NCBI RefSeq assembly: GCF_014750685.1
Contig: NZ_JAAXGE010000007.1
Span: forward strand, 1-64,000
DNA from: Bacteroides sp. GM023
GTDB taxonomy: Bacteria > Bacteroidota > Bacteroidia > Bacteroidales > Bacteroidaceae
Length of the DNA stretch: 64,000 nucleotides
Reading direction: 5' to 3'
The notes below the pieces were generated by a model that searched no databases, was not told the DNA's origin, and saw nothing but the letters and a program-made list of their open reading frames with translations. Position numbers and translations under genes: made by a program. This document shows, in pieces, positions 31,784 to 40,253 of this stretch (within the stretch, counting starts at the first letter, position 1; each line of letters begins with the position of its first letter).

Positions 31784-33937
31784 TTAATGCATCGAAAGGG
31801 TAATCGTCTGCCCCTTCTTTACGATTGTTCCGTTGGCTATCGACTGGCTTTTCACCTTGCCTACTCCAACCAAGTGGACTTTTAATCCCTTACTTTCCAG
31901 TAGGTACACAGCGTCTTTCGCCCCCATGCCTATGACACTCGGCACGAAATTCTGCATATTGCTCCGGCTTTCAAGGACTACCGCCTGAGGTGCCGAATGG
32001 GTATTTCCCCACACTTCCTTTCCTGCGTCGGCTATCTTGCCCTGTACCTGAATATTCAACTCTTCCAATACCCGTTGCGCTTCCCTCATTTCTCCGGCCT
32101 TAACGTTCGGAATAACTACGGAATTCGTATCAACCGCATTCGCAAGCGGCAAACGCAGGTCTTTGGCATACACCCTTTCGGCAATCTTGCTGAATACGCT
32201 ACCTGCCATCAAACCACCCGACGCCGGTAAACCCGGTTTCTGAATGGAAACAATCATACTATATTTAGGCGCTTCCGACGGGAAATACCCGCAGAAACTT
32301 ACAAGATAATTCGTCCTTCCTGTTTTATATCCGGCCGCTCCCTGTGAAATCTGTGCCGTTCCCGTCTTACCTGAAACATGGAACTGCTTGCTTCCCGCAG
32401 GCTTAGCCAACCCTTCACCTACTACTTTACGCAGTATCTCACGAATTTGTGCCAAAGTCTTGTCCGAACAAATCTTCGGATTGATAACCTCTGTCGGATA
32501 ATCCTTCACTATTTCCCCGTCTTTCACCGCAGCTTTTACGAACTTCGGACGTACTGTAACGCCATTGTTCGCTATTCCATTGTAGAACGTGAGAATATTT
32601 ATCGGCGGAACTTGCGTTTCATAACCGATACTCATCCACGGAAGAGCCGTCTTAGAGAAATAACTTCTTTCTTTCGGGCCACGGATATTCGGCTTACCTT
32701 CTCCCGCAATTTGCAGGTGAAGCGGCTGGTCGATACTCATTCGTCTCAATCCGTCAATGAACTTCTGCGGATTGCTGCCGTAGAAATGGTCTATAATATA
32801 AGATGTACCGACATTGGAAGAAACTCCCAGAATCTCGGTAACCGTTAATTTTCCGTATCCCCCGCGATGCCAGTTGTGGTCTTTCATCACACGACCGTGC
32901 ATCGGCATTTGCCCGTTGCCGGTATCCACTACATAATCGGGAGTGATTTTCCCGTCTTCAAGAGCTACCATGATAGACGCTGTCTTGAAAGTTGACCCCG
33001 GCTCAAGCATGTCACTGATGGCATTATTACGCATCTCGTAATACTCGCCGTCTTTGCCCTGCATCATATTAACGATGGCTTTCACCTCTCCGGTAGCTAC
33101 CTCCATCAGTACGACTACCCCTACACTGGCATTCAGCTCTTTCAGTTTGTCTACCAATGCTTTCTCACAAATATCCTGCATACCTACGTCAATGGTCGAA
33201 ATGAGGTCGCAACCGTCAACCGGCGGCACATCTACGATATTCAGATATTTGTTCATCACCTTTTGGCGGTGCGTCAATCCGTCCCGTCCCTTCAGAATTG
33301 TATCAAAAGCAAGCTCGATACCATTTCTAGCCCCTTTCGCAGTGTCGGCATACACATCGCCCAACGTACGGGCTGCCAATGAACCGAAAGGTTTTTTCCG
33401 CTGATTGTAAGCCAGTTCCTTGAATCCCCCTTTGTAACGGTTCAAGCAGAAAACAGGCAATCTCTTTACCTCTTTATATTGTATATAAGAGATACGTTTC
33501 GGATAAATCAGATAATTACGGCTCTTTGCCTGACGTCCTTTTTTCAAGTGCGCCTTGAATTGAGCTACGCTCTTATCCGGGAATATTTTGTTCAGTCCGA
33601 TGCAGATTGAATCCATGTTGGCAGTAAGGATGGAATCCCGGCGTGCCTGGTCCTTAATTCTGCGTTTTTCCTCCTTTTCACCGGACATAAAGTCCATATA
33701 TATTCTGTATTCGGGTAGAGAACTGGCCATTAGTTTGCCGTCGGAAGATATAATGTTTCCGCGGTTGGGTTTCACTGTCACGTTTTCTTTCACGAAACGG
33801 TCGGCTACGTCCTGCCAGTATTGACGCTCGGCAAACATGGTGATGCCTGCCTTTACGACAATTGCCACGCCTATCAACGCCATCAGAAGGAGGACGAAGA
33901 AGTAACGGGTCATTATATTCTTTTTATTAACTGCCAC
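31784..33937 (-). CDS. ftsI: Septal penicillin-binding protein FtsI with PASTA domains
   Basis: Class B transpeptidase that cross-links septal peptidoglycan together with FtsW. The 717 residues have a short cytoplasmic tail, one transmembrane helix (about 10-30), the dimerisation/pedestal domain and the transpeptidase domain with the active-site Ser315 in GSTFK, the SSN motif (VSSNVGTSYI) and SGKTGTAQ. Two C-terminal PASTA repeats follow (VIPNVKAGEMREAQRVLEEL, then FVPSVIGMGAKDAVYLLESK). PASTA-bearing FtsI is normal in Bacteroidetes. It lies between the FtsL-like gene and murE. Confidence 0.94.
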   Translation of the reverse strand: MAVNKKNIMTRYFFVLLLMALIGVAIVVKAGITMFAERQYWQDVADRFVKENVTVKPNRGNIISSDGKLMASSLPEYRIYMDFMSGEKEEKRRIKDQARRDSILTANMDSICIGLNKIFPDKSVAQFKAHLKKGRQAKSRNYLIYPKRISYIQYKEVKRLPVFCLNRYKGGFKELAYNQRKKPFGSLAARTLGDVYADTAKGARNGIELAFDTILKGRDGLTHRQKVMNKYLNIVDVPPVDGCDLISTIDVGMQDICEKALVDKLKELNASVGVVVLMEVATGEVKAIVNMMQGKDGEYYEMRNNAISDMLEPGSTFKTASIMVALEDGKITPDYVVDTGNGQMPMHGRVMKDHNWHRGGYGKLTVTEILGVSSNVGTSYIIDHFYGSNPQKFIDGLRRMSIDQPLHLQIAGEGKPNIRGPKERSYFSKTALPWMSIGYETQVPPINILTFYNGIANNGVTVRPKFVKAAVKDGEIVKDYPTEVINPKICSDKTLAQIREILRKVVGEGLAKPAGSKQFHVSGKTGTAQISQGAAGYKTGRTNYLVSFCGYFPSEAPKYSMIVSIQKPGLPASGGLMAGSVFSKIAERVYAKDLRLPLANAVDTNSVVIPNVKAGEMREAQRVLEELNIQVQGKIADAGKEVWGNTHSAPQAVVLESRSNMQNFVPSVIGMGAKDAVYLLESKGLKVHLVGVGKVKSQSIANGTIVKKGQTITLSMH

Positions 33938-33985
33938 AGTGCTTGTCTTTTTTTAACTCTCAACTCTCTGTTGTCAACTCTCTAC

Positions 33986-34342
33986 TTATTTAATAAGGTA
34001 AGGGGGATTTGTGGATGTCTGCAAATCACTCTCCTTACTTGAGATATAATCTTCAATGCGTGACTGCCGGCTCTTTTCCATCAGTTCCGAACTGCGTGTC
34101 AGCGCATCATATTTAATATCTATCAGTTCTTGTTTCAACTTGTCTATCTCAATCTGCTGCTGCTGACTGGCATAGCGGTTGTGGATATAGAAGATGATGA
34201 ATACCATAATCAGTACCAGCAACTTCGTCTGACGACGGAAAAAGTCGGTAGCCAGAATGTCTCCACCCAGAATACTTTTCAGTGAGGTGCGTTTTTTCTT
34301 CTTACCCTCTTCTGCTTTCTTGTTTACTACTTCTTCTTCCAT
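33986..34342 (-). CDS. ftsL: FtsL-like cell division protein
   Basis: The 118-residue bitopic protein has a highly basic cytoplasmic N-terminus (KKAEEGKKKKRTS), one membrane helix (about 40-55, KLLVLIMVFIIFYIH) and an extracytoplasmic coiled coil (QQQQIEIDKLKQELIDIKYDALTR). This topology, and the position between rsmH and ftsI, identify it as the FtsL equivalent of the FtsQLB complex; sequence similarity to proteobacterial FtsL is low. It starts 8 bp after rsmH. The following gap contains repeated AACTCTC words. Confidence 0.8.
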   Translation of the reverse strand: MEEEVVNKKAEEGKKKKRTSLKSILGGDILATDFFRRQTKLLVLIMVFIIFYIHNRYASQQQQIEIDKLKQELIDIKYDALTRSSELMEKSRQSRIEDYISSKESDLQTSTNPPYLIK

Positions 34343-34350
34343 TTCTTTTC

Positions 34351-35265
34351 TTATTTCTTTTCTGCAATACGTAATTTAGCGCTTCTCGACCGTGGATTCC
34401 TTTCTATTTCTGCCTGGTCGGGCACAATCACCTTGTTGTTGACAAGGCGGAAAGGCGTCTGTAGGTTTCCGAAGAAATCCGTTTTGGCTTTACCTTCCAC
34501 GTTTCCTGTTTTCATGATATTCTTCACCATGCGGTCTTCCAGTGAGTGGTAGGTGATCACTACCAGTCTGCCACCCGGCTTCAACGCTTCGGTTGCCGCC
34601 AATAGCATCTCTTTCAGTGCTTCCATCTCCTGGTTCACTTCAATTCTTAGTGCCTGGAATACCTTCGCGAGCTCTTTCTTTTCCCGTTCACGACCGAAAA
34701 GCGGTTTAATGATTTCGAGAAACTCTCCGATAGTGCGGATGGTTCGCCCGCTTCTGGCTTTGACGATGACAGAAGCCAGCTTGCGGCTGTTTTTTAATTC
34801 TCCATACAGGTAGAGAACGTTTGCGAGACGCTCTTCTTCATAAGTATTCACGATGTCTGCCGCCGTAAGTCCCGCACGTTTGTTCATACGCATATCCAAA
34901 TCTCCGTCGAAACGGAAAGAGAAACCGCGCTCGCTGTCATCGAAGTGGTGGGAAGATACGCCGAGGTCGGCAAGGATGGCATCCACCTGTTCGATGTCGT
35001 GATAGCGCAGGAAATTGTACAGGTAGCGGAAATTGCTGCGTACAAAGATAAAATGGGGGTCATTGACAATGTTCCGTTCGGCATCCTCGTCCTGGTCGAA
35101 TCCCAGGAGCCGTCCGCCCTCGCCGAGCCGTGAAAGAATCTCGCGCGAATGTCCCGCCCCTCCGAAAGTAACGTCTACATACGTTCCATCCGGCCGGATA
35201 TTCATCCCGTCAACGCTTTCCTTTAGCAGTACAGGTATATGATATGTCAATTCATCTTTCTCCAT
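34351..35265 (-). CDS. rsmH: 16S rRNA (cytosine(1402)-N(4))-methyltransferase
   Basis: SAM-dependent methyltransferase of 16S rRNA (formerly MraW). About 304 residues from MEKDELTYHIPVLLKESVDG; an ATG at 35280 would add five residues. It has the SAM-binding VDVTFGGAGHSREIL and GFDQDEDA, the insertion helical domain, and the RPGGRLVVITYHSLEDR-type motif (LKPGGRLVVITYHSLED). It ends RSAKLRIAEKK, as in the family. Its start lies inside the 3' end of mraZ, so translation of the two is coupled. Confidence 0.95.
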   Translation of the reverse strand: MEKDELTYHIPVLLKESVDGMNIRPDGTYVDVTFGGAGHSREILSRLGEGGRLLGFDQDEDAERNIVNDPHFIFVRSNFRYLYNFLRYHDIEQVDAILADLGVSSHHFDDSERGFSFRFDGDLDMRMNKRAGLTAADIVNTYEEERLANVLYLYGELKNSRKLASVIVKARSGRTIRTIGEFLEIIKPLFGREREKKELAKVFQALRIEVNQEMEALKEMLLAATEALKPGGRLVVITYHSLEDRMVKNIMKTGNVEGKAKTDFFGNLQTPFRLVNNKVIVPDQAEIERNPRSRSAKLRIAEKK

Positions 35266-35722
35266 CTTGTCTATTTTCATCGTTCATAATTTCTTCTAAT
35301 GCCGCTCCGAACTCTTCGGGTGACATAAACGGCTGTTCTGCCCGCTCCTTCGACCAAATCTCTATTTTGTTGTCGATGCCGATAAAGCGTATATCCCCGT
35401 GGATGCTGCAAATCTGCAAATATCGTTTCGGGATTAATATGCGACCGTTATTGTCGGGTGTCACCACCTCAACGTCGCTCACAAACTGCCTGAAAATGAG
35501 TTGATGCTTGCTGTTCCATTTGTTGAGCCTGCTTCGAAGCTCGTTCAACTCCTCGTTCCACACGCTCTCGGGGTACAGGGTCAGACAGTCCTGAAACACG
35601 TCTTTACGCATAATGAGCCTCTCTTCAGAAGCAGCCTGTAATTGCTTCCTGAAGATGGCGGGGATGAACACCCTTCCTTTGGTGTCCGCCTTGGCTTCAA
35701 TATTACCTAAAAAACGTATCAT
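35252..35722 (-). CDS. mraZ: Transcriptional regulator MraZ
   Basis: AbrB-like DNA-binding protein that represses its own dcw operon in studied bacteria. The start at MIRFLGNIEAKADTKGRVFIPAIFRKQL gives 156 residues with two MraZ repeats (KGRVFIPAIFR near 15 and NGRILIPKRYLQIC near 95). A longer frame from a GTG at 35776 is rejected because it runs through the operator and -7 element. It is the first gene of the cluster and overlaps rsmH. GTGGG direct repeats typical of MraZ sites lie immediately upstream. Confidence 0.94.
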   Translation of the reverse strand: MIRFLGNIEAKADTKGRVFIPAIFRKQLQAASEERLIMRKDVFQDCLTLYPESVWNEELNELRSRLNKWNSKHQLIFRQFVSDVEVVTPDNNGRILIPKRYLQICSIHGDIRFIGIDNKIEIWSKERAEQPFMSPEEFGAALEEIMNDENRQDGER

Positions 35723-35745
35723 TACCTTATTATAATAAGAGACCG

Positions 35746-35776
35746 TAAAAGTATGAAATTCCCCACAATTCCCCAC
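35746..35776 (-). promoter_or_regulatory. dcw promoter with overlapping MraZ boxes
   Basis: On the minus strand TGTGGGGAAT is repeated twice in tandem, giving GTGGG-N5-GTGGG (35776-35772 and 35766-35762), the repeat pattern reported for MraZ operators. A -7-like TACTTTTA (35746-35753, 7 of 8 to TAnnTTTG) lies just downstream. The boxes would sit between -7 and -33, so bound MraZ would block polymerase. A further GTGGGGAATCAGGGGG occurs on the plus strand near 35868. Confidence 0.65.
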
Positions 35777-35972
35777 AATTTTCCATAGAAAACTTTTAGA
35801 TAAGTTTTCAACCGATTGTTAAATGGTTATTTGCTTGAAAATGAATGGGCTTTTCAAAGCCCTTATTCGTGGGGAATCAGGGGGGATGGTAGTCAAAATA
35901 ACTTTTATTTGTCTATAACCGTTTTTTGCTGTGCTGCATACCCGTTTTTTTTCTTATGCAGGAATGGTTTGT

Positions 35973-36059
35973 CTGACACCCGGGTCTCGTACATACTGAC
36001 ACCCGGGTCTCAGCATACCTGACACCCGGGTGTTGGTATGCCTGACATCCGGGTGTCAG
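35973..36059. repeat. Palindrome array C: four CTGACACCCGGGTGTCAG-like units, 23-bp period
   Basis: Units begin at 35973, 35996, 36019 and 36042, exactly 23 bp apart, each an 18-bp dyad centred on CCCGGG (TCCGGG in the last) followed by a 5-nt linker. The outer halves of units 1 and 2 have drifted (GGGTCTC). The array lies between the terminator of the sigma-factor gene and the mraZ promoter. Apart from it and the promoter, the region 35777-36079 holds nothing I recognise. Confidence 0.85.
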
Positions 36060-36079
36060 ATATCTTGTTTGTGGGAATG

Positions 36080-36112
36080 AAAAAAAAAGCAGAAGGTATT
36101 GAACCCTTCTGC
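36080..36112 (-). terminator. Intrinsic terminator of the ECF sigma gene
   Basis: On the minus strand GCAGAAGG pairs perfectly with CCTTCTGC across an 8-nt loop (36089-36112) and is followed by nine T residues (36080-36088). It lies about 80 bp after the sigma-factor stop. Confidence 0.88.
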
Positions 36113-36190
36113 CTTTTAATCATTGACACAACTAAAAAATTACATTTAAATATTTAATCTGGAATCAAAATTTATATAGTTAAGGTCGGC

Positions 36191-36694
36191 TTAGCGGAAG
36201 TCTTTCAATTCTTCCTGCAATTTCTGGCGTGTGAAGAAAATGCGGCTTTTCACTGTACCCAGCGGGAGATTCAGTTTTTCCGCAATCTCACGATATTTGA
36301 ACCCTGAAACGTGCATGGCAAACGGAATCCTGTATTCTTTAGGGAGTTTGTTTACCACCCGGTGCATCTCTTTCAGGTCGTACGCTCTTTCTGTATTCTC
36401 CGAACTTGCGTCTTGCGGCAAATTCAGATGATATAAGTTGTCGGTTTGGTCAATAAAAGTCTGGTCGCGAACCACTTTACGGTAGTTGTTGATGAATATA
36501 TTGCGCATGATGGTATACATCCATCCTTTAAAATTCGTATCGGGCATGTATTTGTCTTCATTATCCAATGCTTTCAATGATGTTTCCTGCAACAAATCGT
36601 TTGCTTCTTCACGGTCGGTTGTCAGTTTATAAGCGAAACGAAGCAGTTCGTCCTGTACTCCTACTAAATCTTTTCTGAAGCTTAAACTTTTCAT
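36191..36694 (-). CDS. RNA polymerase ECF-type sigma factor
   Basis: The 167 residues contain sigma region 2 (about 15-80: LRFAYKLTTDREEANDLLQETSLKAL, then NFKGWMYTIMRNIFINNYRK) and region 4 (about 110-165: LPKEYRIPFAMHVSGFKYREIAEKLNLPLGTVKSRIFFTRQKLQEEL). There is no neighbouring anti-sigma gene; it is a single-gene unit with its own strong terminator and is divergent from glsA. This stand-alone type is common in Bacteroides and some members respond to oxidative or envelope stress, but I cannot assign this one. Confidence 0.9.
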   Translation of the reverse strand: MKSLSFRKDLVGVQDELLRFAYKLTTDREEANDLLQETSLKALDNEDKYMPDTNFKGWMYTIMRNIFINNYRKVVRDQTFIDQTDNLYHLNLPQDASSENTERAYDLKEMHRVVNKLPKEYRIPFAMHVSGFKYREIAEKLNLPLGTVKSRIFFTRQKLQEELKDFR

Positions 36695-36793
36695 ATGCGT
36701 TGCTTTTAAATTGTGAATATTCGTTCGTTAATTTCGATGTTGCAAGTTTACGGGATTTTTGAAAACCTGACGGGGGAGAATCCGACTAAATTT

Positions 36794-36848
36794 CACCTAA
36801 AAACTATCCGCGGATAGATTTCGGGTGTTATTTGATAGTTTTTAGGTG
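36794..36848. promoter_or_regulatory. Nested palindromes between the divergent sigma gene and glsA
   Basis: A perfect 15-bp inverted repeat (CACCTAAAAACTATC at 36794-36808 with its complement at 36834-36848) encloses a perfect 14-bp palindrome CTATCCGCGGATAG (36804-36817) that overlaps the left arm. The two conformations are mutually exclusive. It lies 100-150 bp before glsA and upstream of the divergent sigma gene, so it may be an operator for either. Confidence 0.5.
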
Positions 36849-36895
36849 GTATTTTTTCGCCTTCTGAACTTAAATCCTGCATTTTCTACTGATTT

Positions 36896-36928
36896 ATTGC
36901 AATTAATAAAAAAGAACCGTTAATTTTG
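36896..36928 (+). promoter_or_regulatory. glsA promoter
   Basis: TAATTTTG (36921-36928) matches TAnnTTTG; ATTG (36896-36899) lies 21 nt upstream as a -33 element. The predicted start is about 15-20 nt before the glsA ATG at 36953. Confidence 0.65.
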
Positions 36929-36952
36929 TGGCATCATTTTTATTTGAAAAGA

Positions 36953-37771
36953 ATGACTGATGACTCTTTATTTTTAATCGATGTCGATAAGATACTTCGG
37001 ACGAAAGCGCCGAAGCAATATAAGTACATCCCTAAGTTTGTGGTTTCTTATCTGAAGAAAATTGTTCATCAGGATGAGCTAAATGTGTTTTTGAATGAGT
37101 CGAAAGATAAATTAGGGGTGGACTTCCTGGAGGCATGCATGGATTTTCTGGATGCAAAAGTAGATGTGAAAGGTATTGAGAACCTTCCCAAAGACGGTTT
37201 GTATACCTTTGTTTCCAATCATCCGTTAGGAGGGCAGGATGGTGTAGCGCTCGGTTACGTGCTGGGACGTCATTATGACGGAAAAGTGAAATACCTGGTG
37301 AATGACTTGTTGATGAACCTGCGCGGATTGGCTCCGCTTTGTATCCCTATCAATAAAACCGGCAAACAGGCGAAGGATTTCCCTAAGATGGTGGAAGCCG
37401 GATTTAAGTCTGACGACCAGCTTATTATGTTTCCTGCCGGACTATGTTCGCGCCGTCAGAACGGAGTAATCCGTGATTTGGAATGGAAAAAGACATTTGT
37501 CGTGAAAAGCATACAAGCAGAACGTGATGTGATACCTGTGCATTTTGGGGGCAGAAATTCAGATTTCTTCTACAATCTGGCAAATATCTGTAAGGCACTG
37601 GGTATTAAGTTTAACATCGCTATGTTGTATCTTGCGGATGAAATGTTTAAGAACCGCCACAAAACTTTTACTGTCACCTTTGGCAAGCCAATACCCTGGC
37701 AGACTTTCGATAAATCGAAAACTCCGGCGCAATGGGCCGAATACGTAAAGGATATTGTATATAAACTGTAA
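36953..37771 (+). CDS. glsA: Glycine-lipid O-acyltransferase (PlsC-like)
   Basis: The 272 residues (start MTDDSLFLIDVDKIL; a TTG nine codons upstream overlaps the promoter and is rejected) form a PlsC-type acyltransferase. The catalytic motif is SNHPLGGQDG (His and Asp), the substrate-binding motif is FPAGLCSRR, and there is a LCIPINK motif between them. In B. thetaiotaomicron adjacent genes of this kind (glsA, glsB) make glycine lipids: GlsB N-acylates glycine and GlsA O-acylates the 3-hydroxy acyl group. The same pair, in the same order, is here 26 bp apart. The call rests on fold and gene pairing. Confidence 0.82.
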   Translation: MTDDSLFLIDVDKILRTKAPKQYKYIPKFVVSYLKKIVHQDELNVFLNESKDKLGVDFLEACMDFLDAKVDVKGIENLPKDGLYTFVSNHPLGGQDGVALGYVLGRHYDGKVKYLVNDLLMNLRGLAPLCIPINKTGKQAKDFPKMVEAGFKSDDQLIMFPAGLCSRRQNGVIRDLEWKKTFVVKSIQAERDVIPVHFGGRNSDFFYNLANICKALGIKFNIAMLYLADEMFKNRHKTFTVTFGKPIPWQTFDKSKTPAQWAEYVKDIVYKL

Positions 37772-37797
37772 CTGATAGAACAACTATAACAAGAAAT

Positions 37798-38811
37798 ATG
37801 GAAGAGATTATCAAACCGATAAGCAAGGAACTGCTGAAAGCCGAGTTGACGGAAGACAGGCGCTTACGAATGACGAATAAGAGTAATAATCAGATTTATA
37901 TTATTACTCACCAGAATGCTCCCAATGTGATGAAAGAGATTGGTCGTTTGCGTGAAATAGCTTTCCGTGCTGCTGGTGGTGGAACAGGCATGTCGATGGA
38001 TATAGACGAATACGACACAATGGAACATCCATACAAACAGCTGATTGTGTGGAATCCGGAAGCGGAAGAAATCCTGGGCGGTTATCGGTATTTGCTTGGA
38101 ACGGATGTTTGTTTTGATGAAAAAGGGGCTCCGATTCTGGCTACTTCCCATATGTTTCATTTCTCAGACCCTTTTATCAAAGAGTATCTGCCACAGACGA
38201 TTGAGTTGGGACGTTCGTTCGTTACGCTTGAATATCAGTCTACCCGTGCCGGAAGCAAAGGTTTGTTTGCCTTGGATAATCTCTGGGACGGATTGGGCGC
38301 ATTGACGGTCGTAATGCCGAACGTGAAATATTTCTTTGGAAAAGTGACCATGTATCCCAGCTACCATCGCCGCGGTCGTGATATGATTCTTTATTTCCTC
38401 AAAAAACACTTCTATGATAAGGATACGCTTGTCACCCCGCTGGACCCGTTGATACCGGAGACTTCAGAAGAGGAACTTCGTGCTTTATTCTGCAAAGATA
38501 CCTTTAAGGAAGATTATAAAATCCTGAATTGTGAGATTCGTAAGCTGGGTTACAACATTCCGCCGTTGGTGAATGCTTATATGAGCCTGAGCCCTACCAT
38601 GCGGATGTTCGGAACAGCTATCAACTATGAATTCGGTGATGTGGAAGAAACCGGAATCCTGATTGCTGTGGATGAAATCCTGGAAGATAAACGGATTCGG
38701 CACATCCAGACGTTTATAGAAAGCCATCCGGATGCGCTGAAAATGCCTTGTGAGGATGATGAAGCGTTTACTCCTAAAGTGGTTACACCGCAGGCAGACT
38801 GTTGCCGTTAA
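37798..38811 (+). CDS. glsB: Glycine N-acyltransferase (GNAT/hemolysin-like)
   Basis: The 337 residues resemble the OlsB/hemolysin-type acyltransferases (GNAT fold): EIGRLREIAFRAAGGGTGMSMDIDEYD, then IVWNPEAEEILGGYRYLLG, then TIELGRSFVTLEYQS and a C-terminal lobe. It would transfer a 3-hydroxy fatty acid from acyl-ACP to glycine, the first step of glycine-lipid synthesis at the inner membrane. It follows glsA by 26 bp. Its last 29 bp overlap the end of the convergent dgt gene. Confidence 0.82.
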   Translation: MEEIIKPISKELLKAELTEDRRLRMTNKSNNQIYIITHQNAPNVMKEIGRLREIAFRAAGGGTGMSMDIDEYDTMEHPYKQLIVWNPEAEEILGGYRYLLGTDVCFDEKGAPILATSHMFHFSDPFIKEYLPQTIELGRSFVTLEYQSTRAGSKGLFALDNLWDGLGALTVVMPNVKYFFGKVTMYPSYHRRGRDMILYFLKKHFYDKDTLVTPLDPLIPETSEEELRALFCKDTFKEDYKILNCEIRKLGYNIPPLVNAYMSLSPTMRMFGTAINYEFGDVEETGILIAVDEILEDKRIRHIQTFIESHPDALKMPCEDDEAFTPKVVTPQADCCR

Positions 38812-40129
38812 TCTTACGATATAAATCGAGGGCAAAGACATCGGTCATTCCCGAAATATAATCAAGTACCGCCTGTATTCTTTCATAGAGTGCAGGCGCT
38901 TTTATATTGTACTGGCCGGATACCCGGTTAATCAGAAGTTCGGAATATGCCTTTTCGGGTGAAGTTACCGCATCTACCATCAATTCGAGCAGGGTGCTGA
39001 TCACACGGAAACCGGCTAATTCTATATCCAACACATCCCGTGAACGGTAGATTTTCTTCAAAGACACCTCGGCGCAGTGCTTATAAGCTCCCGCCGGACG
39101 TTCGGAAATGTGTTTGATAAGCGCCCCTTCGAAAGTGCCGGCTAATATCTCTTGCTCATGTTCCAGGAATACGCGGGTACATTCACGAATCAGTAATCCG
39201 ATTACGGAAGAGCGTAAATAAGCGATTTGCTCGTTCGTGTCGCTGACAATCAGGAATGTTTTTCGGATATGCTCCTGCCGTCTTTCGTCGAAATAGGCCA
39301 TTAACAGCTCTTTCGTCTCTTCGGTAGTGAGTATTTTCAGCTTATGAGCATCTTCAATATCCATCATCTGGTAACAGATATCATCCGCGGCTTCCACTAA
39401 ATAGACCAACGGGTGGCGTGCGTACTTTAAAGGGTGCTCATTCAGCAAGGATAACCCCAACTCTGACGCAATCTTATGAAAACTGTCTTCTTCGCTGACA
39501 AAGAAGCCGAATTTGGATTTTTTACCGGCAAGGCTCGATGAAAAGGGGTATTTTACAATGGAAGCCAATGTGGTATATGTCATGGCGAAACCACCTTTCC
39601 GACGTCCTTCGAATTGATGGGTCAAGAGTCGGAACGCATTCGCGTTTCCTTCGAAATGTGTCAAATCTTCCCATTCCATCGCTGAAAGTTGCTCTCCGTC
39701 CGGTTGTTTCTCTTTCAGGCGCAGCCCTTTTCCTTCTGAGAAAAAGGTCGATATAGCCCGTTCGCCGGAATGTCCGAAAGGTGGGTTCCCTAAATCGTGC
39801 GCCAGGCAAGCGGCGGATACGATAGAACCGATTTCAGGCAGGAAAGATTCCTGAAGTTCCGGTTGACGTTGCAGGATAGCTTTGGCTACATCGTTGCCTA
39901 AGGAGCGACCTACGCAGGAGACTTCGAGACTATGTGTGAGCCGGTTGTGCACAAAGACGCTGCCCGGCAGGGGAAATACTTGTGTTTTGTTCTGTAGTCT
40001 GCGGAAAGGCGCGGAAAAGATAAGGCGGTCATAATCCCGTTGAAATTCCGAGCGATTTTCCTGGCGTTCTTCGTGGAACTCTTCCATTCCGAAACGTTTA
40101 GCTGATATTAATTGATTCCAATTCATCAT
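38783..40129 (-). CDS. dgt: Deoxyguanosinetriphosphate triphosphohydrolase-like protein
   Basis: HD-domain hydrolase releasing triphosphate from dNTPs, controlling dNTP pools. About 448 residues from MMNWNQLISAKRFGMEEF; the longer frame from 40192 is rejected as it reaches into the dut promoter region. It has the dGTPase signature DYDRLIFSAPFRRLQNKTQVFPL, then VHNRLTHSLEVSCVGRSLG and the HD pair in AACLAHDLGNPPFGHSGE, with LVEAADDICYQMMDIEDAH later. It is divergent from dut, a second nucleotide-pool enzyme. Confidence 0.9.
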   Translation of the reverse strand: MMNWNQLISAKRFGMEEFHEERQENRSEFQRDYDRLIFSAPFRRLQNKTQVFPLPGSVFVHNRLTHSLEVSCVGRSLGNDVAKAILQRQPELQESFLPEIGSIVSAACLAHDLGNPPFGHSGERAISTFFSEGKGLRLKEKQPDGEQLSAMEWEDLTHFEGNANAFRLLTHQFEGRRKGGFAMTYTTLASIVKYPFSSSLAGKKSKFGFFVSEEDSFHKIASELGLSLLNEHPLKYARHPLVYLVEAADDICYQMMDIEDAHKLKILTTEETKELLMAYFDERRQEHIRKTFLIVSDTNEQIAYLRSSVIGLLIRECTRVFLEHEQEILAGTFEGALIKHISERPAGAYKHCAEVSLKKIYRSRDVLDIELAGFRVISTLLELMVDAVTSPEKAYSELLINRVSGQYNIKAPALYERIQAVLDYISGMTDVFALDLYRKINGNSLPAV

Positions 40130-40253
40130 TTTATTTGTAATTTCAGTGTTTACCGTCCGCAAATTGGTTGCCGGTACATTATTTAACTGCAAACTTAACT
40201 ATTTTTCAGTTCAAAATGTGTATTTTCGCCCGTTAAATAGTAAACGTGCATTT

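Noticed and set aside
36926..36952. Upstream TTG start for glsA
   Set aside because: It falls on the -7 promoter element. The ATG at 36953 fits the family N-terminus.
40146..40253. N-terminal extension of dut
   Set aside because: The extra 36 residues lie upstream of the family's conserved start and run through the region expected to hold the promoter.
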